Below are positions 15,341 through 20,505 of a stretch of 20,505 nt of DNA, piece after piece (the first letter of the stretch is position 1; each line of letters starts with the position of its first letter). Source of the DNA: an uncultured Rikenellaceae bacterium (GTDB taxonomy: Bacteria; Bacteroidota; Bacteroidia; Bacteroidales; Rikenellaceae). The notes under the pieces were generated by a model. That model saw only the letters and a list, made by a program, of their open reading frames with translations, was not told the DNA's origin and did not search any database. Both the position numbers and the translations under genes were made by a program. The stretch lies in NCBI GenBank assembly GCA_947038135.1, contig CAMQVM010000002.1:1-20505 (forward strand), written 5' to 3'.

Positions 15341-16612
15341 TTGGAAGATTGCCATAATTTATTTTTACTCTTCAACACCCCATTAGTTAGTGGGTTTATT
15401 TACATAATTTTATTTTTAATGTTCTTCACAGCTGCTGCCAGTTCAGTAGCATTCTCTTCGCTAACACTATCTCAAATAAACAGCTTAACCCCTAAAAAAC
15501 ACCGCCGAGACAGGGTAATTATCTCACTATCAAAGAGCAAAAACAGACTACTAACGACACTAGTAATCGTTAAAGGTTTGATTATACCAATAACTTTATC
15601 AATAGTTATTTATAGCATCGCTCTCAACAACACTACTAGGGGCTGGTTTTGGTTTATCATCATACCAATTGCCATCTTAATATACTTATTATTCGACTAC
15701 TTACCATTTAAAATGGCAAAGCACCACCCTATCTTCACGCTTCGTGCAGGTGTATACTTGGTTGGTGTAGTTACTTTTCTACTAAGACCTATAACATATA
15801 TAATCATTAAAAGAGAAGGTGAGGCAAGCAAAGCAGCTGAACTACGCACAACTATGGAGGAGCTACCAAACAGCATACACCTAGACAGCGATATTGTTAC
15901 AGAAGATAGAGCGATACTTACAGGGTTATCAAGGTTTGTAAACACCGAGGTTGCAGACATTATGACTCCTCGCATAGATATAATATCACTAAGCACCACC
16001 TTTACGCTACATGATATAAAAAGTACTGTTTTAAAGACTGGACTCTCTCGTTACCCTGTCTACACTGATGAGATAGATAATATCCGAGGAGTGCTTCACA
16101 TAAAAGACCTAATAGCCAATGTTGACAATGCTGACTTCAAATGGCAAGAGCTAATACGTGAACCCTACTTTGTAACTGAGCAGAAGAGGATAAACGACCT
16201 GCTAGAGGAGTTTCAACACCAAAAGCTACACTTGGCTATCGTAGTAGATGAGTATGGCTCTATGCAAGGTGTTATATCGCTTGAAGATATTATTGAAGAG
16301 GTGGTAGGTGAAATATCTGATGAGTCTGACAAAGAGAAGCCACTATACAAAAAGCTAGATGATGGTAGCTACCTATTTGATGGCAAAGCACACATTGCAG
16401 ACTTTTTGCGTGTTTTTAACCTTGAAGACAACTACTTCGATGAATACAGAGGAGAGGCAGAGAGCCTTGCAGGGATGATGCTAGAGGTAAACAGAGACTT
16501 CCTTGCAAAAGATGCCCGACTAAAGCTTGGTGAGTATATATTTATTGTAGATACGCTAAACTCACGCAGCATTTCAAAAATTAAAATCATAGAGAGTGAA
16601 AACGAGGAGTAA
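15341..16612 (+). CDS. gldE: GldE-like CNNM/CBS-domain membrane protein (HlyC/CorC family)
   Basis: The 423-residue inner-membrane protein has an N-terminal CNNM-type domain with membrane segments near 15-37, 72-95, 103-120 and 133-155. A CBS pair follows (about 205-325, including ADIMTPRIDI, SRYPVY and VVDEYGSMQGVISLEDIIEEVVGEI), then a CorC_HlyC domain (340-420). Relatives move or sense divalent cations. In gliding Bacteroidota the orthologue is called GldE, and most non-gliding members also carry it. The start is TTG at 15341: the next in-frame ATG (15419) would cut the first membrane segment, and no earlier ATG exists. It overlaps the next gene by 17 bp. Confidence 0.85.
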   Translation: MEDCHNLFLLFNTPLVSGFIYIILFLMFFTAAASSVAFSSLTLSQINSLTPKKHRRDRVIISLSKSKNRLLTTLVIVKGLIIPITLSIVIYSIALNNTTRGWFWFIIIPIAILIYLLFDYLPFKMAKHHPIFTLRAGVYLVGVVTFLLRPITYIIIKREGEASKAAELRTTMEELPNSIHLDSDIVTEDRAILTGLSRFVNTEVADIMTPRIDIISLSTTFTLHDIKSTVLKTGLSRYPVYTDEIDNIRGVLHIKDLIANVDNADFKWQELIREPYFVTEQKRINDLLEEFQHQKLHLAIVVDEYGSMQGVISLEDIIEEVVGEISDESDKEKPLYKKLDDGSYLFDGKAHIADFLRVFNLEDNYFDEYRGEAESLAGMMLEVNRDFLAKDARLKLGEYIFIVDTLNSRSISKIKIIESENEE

Positions 16613-17198
16613 ATACAGCACCATAACACTTGGCAATAACTCAAGCCTACACATAGCATATTTTAGCGACAACACACCACTGCTAACAAACTGTGATATA
16701 CTCACCCACCAAGAGCAGGTCACCTACAACCTTAGAGGTGGTGATAAACGCAAAGAAGAGTATCTACTAGTTAGATGGCTTGCAAAAGAAGCAGTTGGCG
16801 AGACAATTCTTTACAAAGACAACGGAGCACCATATATATTAAATAATAGGTTATATATCTCAATATCTCACTGCCCAGATGCCGTTATATTAATGGTTAG
16901 CAGCTCACCTTGCGGAGTAGATATAGAGCGTATAGATCGAAATTTTGAGAGGGCAGCAAATAGGTTTATCACTAGCCAAGACCTACCGATAACCGATAAA
17001 AAACATCAAGCTTGGTATTGGTGCACAAAAGAGGCTGTATTTAAAGCACACAGCGGCTCAATCAAAAATATATTGTCAGATATAGTAATAGAGGGGCTAA
17101 AAGGCAATAAAGTATACTCAACAGTAGACAAAAAAAGTATCGTAACAAGCATAATTTATAGAGATTCTTTAATCATATCTCATACAATTATCAAATAA
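16596..17198 (+). CDS. 4'-phosphopantetheinyl transferase superfamily protein
   Basis: This protein is predicted to transfer the 4'-phosphopantetheine arm from CoA to a carrier protein serine. The 200-residue product has the Sfp-type motifs YISISHC (87-93), CGVDIERID (106-114, Mg-binding Asp109 and Glu111) and WYWCTKEAVFKAH (140-152, Glu146 and Lys150). The start is GTG at 16596 inside the end of gldE, and this overlap implies translational coupling. No carrier protein or polyketide genes are nearby, so the target is not shown. It may be a general holo-ACP synthase or serve a separate pathway. Confidence 0.85.
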   Translation: MKTRSKYSTITLGNNSSLHIAYFSDNTPLLTNCDILTHQEQVTYNLRGGDKRKEEYLLVRWLAKEAVGETILYKDNGAPYILNNRLYISISHCPDAVILMVSSSPCGVDIERIDRNFERAANRFITSQDLPITDKKHQAWYWCTKEAVFKAHSGSIKNILSDIVIEGLKGNKVYSTVDKKSIVTSIIYRDSLIISHTIIK

Positions 17199-17212
17199 TT
17201 AAAATAAATAAC

Positions 17213-17220
17213 TATCTTTG
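17213..17220 (+). promoter_or_regulatory. Putative -7 box for rsfS-ftsH
   Basis: TATCTTTG matches TAnnTTTG and lies 57 bp before the rsfS ATG in a gap of 79 bp after the phosphopantetheinyl transferase stop. No TTG is evident at the -33 distance. Confidence 0.5.
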
Positions 17221-17277
17221 CAGGCGGCACGCTTATTGTCACTTAAAGAAAAATAAAAAAAAATAAAAAATAATACA

Positions 17278-17628
17278 ATGAATAAATTAGAAGAAGTAAT
17301 AATTGAAGCAATTCAAGATAAAAAAGCAAATGACATTGTTTCGATAGATATGTCACAGTTTGAAGGTGCTATATGCCAAACTTTTATAGTTTGCAGCGCA
17401 GACTCAACAACTCAGGTATCAGCAATATGCGATGGTGTTGAAGATGATGCAGACAAGAAACTAGGTCAGAAAGTGTGGCGTATAGAGGGAAAAACCAATG
17501 GTACTTGGATAGTGATGGATTATGGCGATACAATTGTACATATCTTCCAAAGCGAGTCAAGAGAGTTCTATGCACTAGATGATCTATGGTCAGATCTTCC
17601 TACCACAAAGCACGATTCTTTTGAGTAG
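17278..17628 (+). CDS. rsfS: Ribosomal silencing factor RsfS (YbeB/Iojap)
   Basis: This protein binds uL14 of the large ribosomal subunit and blocks subunit joining when nutrients are limited. The 116-residue protein matches the family in length. It shows DIVSIDMSQF, the QTFIVCSADSTTQVSAICDGVEDD segment, and the conserved WRIEGKTNGTWIVMDYGDTIVHIFQ followed by REFYALDDLW. Start ATG 17278 follows a -7 box. It lies 91 bp before ftsH on the same strand, a common Bacteroidota neighbour pair. Confidence 0.95.
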   Translation: MNKLEEVIIEAIQDKKANDIVSIDMSQFEGAICQTFIVCSADSTTQVSAICDGVEDDADKKLGQKVWRIEGKTNGTWIVMDYGDTIVHIFQSESREFYALDDLWSDLPTTKHDSFE

Positions 17629-17719
17629 ACAAAATATATTATAGCATATTTACGTTTTATGTCATTAACTAAAGCTATAAGAAGTATAGCTGATTAATAA
17701 CAATTTAATAATATTTATA

Positions 17720-19804
17720 ATGCAAAAGAAAAAGTTCAACATCTATTGGATATATCTTTTAATTCCCATAATGTTGATATTGTGGAATGTTTTTGGACAA
17801 AGTGCTGCAATCAAAGAGGTTACGTGGCAAGTTGTAAAAGAACAAATGCTTAGCAAAGGTGCTGTAAAAGAGATAGTTGTAGTGAATGACAAAGTAGCAG
17901 AGGTCGAGCTTAAGCCCGATATGTTAGAGTCATTCAAATCTAAAGAGGAGTATAAAGATATACCTGCTAAAGGAGCACAATTTCAGTTTAGAATAGGCTC
18001 GCAAGAGAAGTTTGAAACAGATTTTGAAAGTGCAGAACAACCAGCAGGAGAAGCTAGGGCAGGTTTGAAATTTGAGGAACGCACAAATTTTATGGACTCA
18101 ATTTTCAGCTCTATATTCCCAATCATTTTAATGATCGGAGGATTCTTCTTGGTAATGCGCCTGCTCTCTAAGGGCTCAGGTGGCGGCGGTGGAAACAATG
18201 TATTCAGCGTAGGTAAGGCGAAAGCTCAACTTTTTGATGGTGAAAATAAGGTAGAGGTATCTTTCAACGATATAGCAGGACTTGAGGAGGCTAAAGTGGA
18301 GATTATGGAGATTGTAGATTTCCTTAAAAACCCAACAAAATACAGCGACCTCGGAGGTAAAATTCCTAAGGGAGCACTACTTGTAGGACCTCCAGGAACA
18401 GGTAAGACTCTACTCGCAAAAGCAGTAGCTGGAGAGGCGCACGTGCCATTTTTCTCTATCAGTGGATCTGATTTTGTTGAGATGTTTGTAGGTGTAGGAG
18501 CTTCACGAGTAAGAGACCTATTTGCACAAGCTAAGGCTAAAGCACCATGTATAGTATTTATCGATGAGATAGATGCAATTGGTAGAGCTAGAAGTAAAAA
18601 CGGAGGTTTTTCATCTAACGATGAGCGTGAAAATACACTTAACCAGCTTCTTACAGAGATGGATGGTTTTGGAACTAACCAAGCAGTAATTGTACTTGCA
18701 GCGACCAATAGGGTTGATATTTTAGACAAAGCACTTCTTCGTGCTGGACGTTTTGATAGGCAGGTAGCTGTTGATCTTCCCGACGTAAACGAACGAGAAG
18801 CGATCTTTAATGTACACCTTAAGAAGATAAAGCTAGAGGGCGGATTCATAGCAGATTTTTTATCTAAGCAGACACCAGGGTTTTCTGGTGCTGATATAGC
18901 GAATGTATGTAATGAAGCGGCACTTATAGCTGCACGTAGAGATAAAAAGTTTGTAGAGAAGCAAGATTTTCTTGATGCAATAGACAGAATAGTAGGAGGC
19001 TTAGAGCGCAAAAACACTATTATTACTCGTAAAGAGCGACGCACAATAGCACACCATGAGGCAGGACACGCAACAGTGAGCTGGATGTTAGAACACGCAA
19101 ACCCACTTATTAAGGTGACTATTATACCTCGAGGAAAAGCGCTTGGAGCTGCATGGTACACCCCTGAAGAGCGAAAAATTACTACCAAAGAGCAGATGAT
19201 ACATGAGCTATGTTCACTACTTGGAGGACGTGTTGCTGAGGAGCTTACATTTGGAGAGATATCAACAGGTGCACTAAATGACCTTGAGCGTACTACAAAG
19301 ATGGCATACGCTATGATTGCGTTCTATGGAATGAGTGATAAGATTAAAAACATAAGTTTTTACGACTCAACAGGTGGCGACCAATTCAATAAGCCATATA
19401 GCGATAAAACAGCTATGGAGATAGATTTAGAGGTGCAAGAGCTAATAAATATGGCATACGAAAGAACAAAAGCTATCTTAACAGAGAACAACAAAGGGTT
19501 TAAAGAGCTAGCTGAGCTACTGCTTGAAAAAGAGGTTGTTTTTACAGATGACCTAGAGGCTATCTTTGGTGTTAAAGCTAGAACGAAAGAGGCTCTTGAA
19601 GAGATAGAATATAACGAAAAGAAAAAAGAAGAGAAGATGGCTGAGGATAAAGCTAATAAAGAGAGAGATGATTTAAACAATGAATCATCTACCCCAAAGG
19701 CTGATGAATCATCTAATAACCCTGAGGCTGATGAAAAATCTAACCCTGAGGCTGATGAAAAATCTCAAATTAACATTAATGATATTCCTGGTCAGAGTCT
19801 ATAA
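17720..19804 (+). CDS. ftsH: ATP-dependent zinc metalloprotease FtsH
   Basis: This membrane AAA+ protease degrades misfolded membrane proteins and short-lived regulators. The 694-residue protein has membrane segments at about 8-25 and 128-147 with a periplasmic domain between them, then a Gly-rich linker (154-158). The AAA module has Walker A GPPGTGKT (223-230), Walker B VFIDEID (279-285), and the second region of homology ATNRVDILDKALLRAGRFDR. The peptidase domain has HEAGH (446-450) and third ligand Asp521 in STGALNDLERTT. The last 65 residues are a charged tail with imperfect repeats of an eight-residue unit, NPEADEKS, encoded by a tandem DNA repeat. Length is slightly above the usual 640-680. 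Confidence 0.98.
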   Translation: MQKKKFNIYWIYLLIPIMLILWNVFGQSAAIKEVTWQVVKEQMLSKGAVKEIVVVNDKVAEVELKPDMLESFKSKEEYKDIPAKGAQFQFRIGSQEKFETDFESAEQPAGEARAGLKFEERTNFMDSIFSSIFPIILMIGGFFLVMRLLSKGSGGGGGNNVFSVGKAKAQLFDGENKVEVSFNDIAGLEEAKVEIMEIVDFLKNPTKYSDLGGKIPKGALLVGPPGTGKTLLAKAVAGEAHVPFFSISGSDFVEMFVGVGASRVRDLFAQAKAKAPCIVFIDEIDAIGRARSKNGGFSSNDERENTLNQLLTEMDGFGTNQAVIVLAATNRVDILDKALLRAGRFDRQVAVDLPDVNEREAIFNVHLKKIKLEGGFIADFLSKQTPGFSGADIANVCNEAALIAARRDKKFVEKQDFLDAIDRIVGGLERKNTIITRKERRTIAHHEAGHATVSWMLEHANPLIKVTIIPRGKALGAAWYTPEERKITTKEQMIHELCSLLGGRVAEELTFGEISTGALNDLERTTKMAYAMIAFYGMSDKIKNISFYDSTGGDQFNKPYSDKTAMEIDLEVQELINMAYERTKAILTENNKGFKELAELLLEKEVVFTDDLEAIFGVKARTKEALEEIEYNEKKKEEKMAEDKANKERDDLNNESSTPKADESSNNPEADEKSNPEADEKSQININDIPGQSL
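19691..19765 (+). repeat. 24-bp tandem repeat in the 3' end of ftsH
   Basis: Two exact 24-bp copies lie at 19718-19741 and 19742-19765, encoding NPEADEKS twice. A diverged third copy is at 19691-19714, offset by one extra codon. The unit length is a multiple of three, so copy-number change keeps the frame. Confidence 0.9.
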
Positions 19805-19824
19805 AGCATCTGTTTGTAAGTAAA

Positions 19825-19863
19825 GTTCACTGAGCGTAGGTTTATAAACCTACGCTCACGAAC
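19825..19863. repeat. Perfect 28-bp palindrome with flanking stem after ftsH
   Basis: The half TGAGCGTAGGTTTA (19831-19844) is followed at once by its reverse complement (19845-19858). GTTC (19825-19828) and GAAC (19860-19863) extend the stem past a small internal loop. It begins about 20 bp after the ftsH stop. No T-run follows, so it is either a strong stability hairpin or a non-canonical terminator between ftsH and cdsA. Confidence 0.85.
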
Positions 19864-19953
19864 AAACTGTTTGACGACAAAGTACACAAAACAAAGAGTC
19901 CCACACGAATTAACAATTATTGCAAAATAAACTACACAAGTAAGCTTTAACGC

Positions 19954-20505
19954 ATGATAAAAAATTTAATTATAAGATCTGTAAGTGGTATTATAATGGC
20001 AGCTATACTAATAGCAGCTCTGCTTCTAACAGATACATCTGGATTTATAGTGCTAGCCCTTGTGGGTACGCTCTCTGTATATGAGTTTTTGAAAAACATC
20101 AATAAAAGTGGCAAATCAAACACCATGATTGCATTAACTTGCATTAATAGTGTTATAATATCGCTGCTTCTATTTATGTATCTTAATACTAACGAAAGTT
20201 ACTACTTAGCTATCATAGTACCACTTATAATAGTTAGGTTTTGTGTTGAGTTGTTTAGAGCAAAGCCAAACCCTATACAGTCTATCAGCTACGAGATATT
20301 TGCATTAGTATATACTCTACTACCAATGCTGCTACTTACGCTAATTGATGGTATATATGTGGTGGCTATATTGATACTTGTATGGGCAAATGATGTGGGT
20401 GCCTACTTTGTAGGTGTAACATTTGGACGACATAAGCTTTGCGAAAGGTTGTCGCCTAAAAAATCGTGGGAAGGATTTTATGGTGGAGTTATATTTGCTT
20501 GCTTA
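19954..20505 (+). CDS. cdsA: Phosphatidate cytidylyltransferase, N-terminal part (cut by window end)
   Basis: This membrane enzyme makes CDP-diacylglycerol from phosphatidic acid and CTP, the branch point of phospholipid synthesis. The 184 visible residues start MIKNLIIRSVSGIIM and contain about five to six hydrophobic segments. The family landmarks VWANDVGAYFVGVTFGRHKL and SPKKSWEGFYGG follow near residues 147-180. The C-terminal third, including the prosite signature region, is beyond the window. The ATG at 19954 is the only good start. It follows ftsH by 149 bp on the same strand, the usual Bacteroidota order. Confidence 0.93.
   Translation, partial: MIKNLIIRSVSGIIMAAILIAALLLTDTSGFIVLALVGTLSVYEFLKNINKSGKSNTMIALTCINSVIISLLLFMYLNTNESYYLAIIVPLIIVRFCVELFRAKPNPIQSISYEIFALVYTLLPMLLLTLIDGIYVVAILILVWANDVGAYFVGVTFGRHKLCERLSPKKSWEGFYGGVIFACL

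Noticed and set aside
18226..19188. Long open frame on the minus strand opposite ftsH
   Set aside because: It lies wholly within the well-supported ftsH gene, is rich in Ser/Arg/Pro as expected for an antisense shadow, and has no recognisable motif.

Overview
The window looks like a chromosomal segment of an AT-rich Bacteroidota, most probably order Bacteroidales. The evidence is repeated promoters of the Bacteroides type (TTTG, 19-20 bp, TAnnTTTG), very weak Shine-Dalgarno signals, Bacteroidota-type envelope proteins (DUF5723 barrel, GldE), and the gene order gldE - phosphopantetheinyl transferase - rsfS - ftsH - cdsA. No species call is possible from sequence alone. I saw no phage genes, transposase, CRISPR array or defence genes.

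The left half (1-11058) is transcribed leftward. From right to left it holds a galactose utilisation cluster: sugar nucleotidyltransferase, galactose mutarotase, FHS-family sugar transporter and galactokinase, closed by a clear intrinsic terminator. Next come a DUF3109 cysteine-rich protein and a secreted SGNH hydrolase. The 4006-4571 stretch is degenerate: two copies of a hairpin-rich non-coding repeat of about 175 bp, the 3' remnant of a short-chain dehydrogenase gene with an internal stop, and a near-perfect palindrome. A GNAT acetyltransferase follows, then a two-gene envelope unit of a large unknown lipoprotein and a DUF5723 outer-membrane protein.

The right half (11370-20505) is transcribed rightward and is mostly core housekeeping: a membrane-anchored LytM/M23-like protein that has lost its metal ligands, dxr (MEP isoprenoid pathway), rseP (site-2 protease), tRNA-Gln(TTG) with a textbook promoter and terminator, gldE, a phosphopantetheinyl transferase, rsfS, ftsH, and the start of cdsA, which runs off the window.

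The galactose genes form one import and activation route: the transporter brings in sugar, GalM equilibrates anomers, and GalK makes galactose-1-phosphate. No galT or galE is present. The nucleotidyltransferase heading the cluster is a candidate for the uridylylation step, but this is inference. I found no clearly new biological system. The most notable items are the missing galT, the repeat/pseudogene/palindrome scar, the pseudo-M23 protein upstream of dxr-rseP with a tyrosine-rich leader ORF before it, and the uncharacterised lipoprotein/DUF5723 pair.
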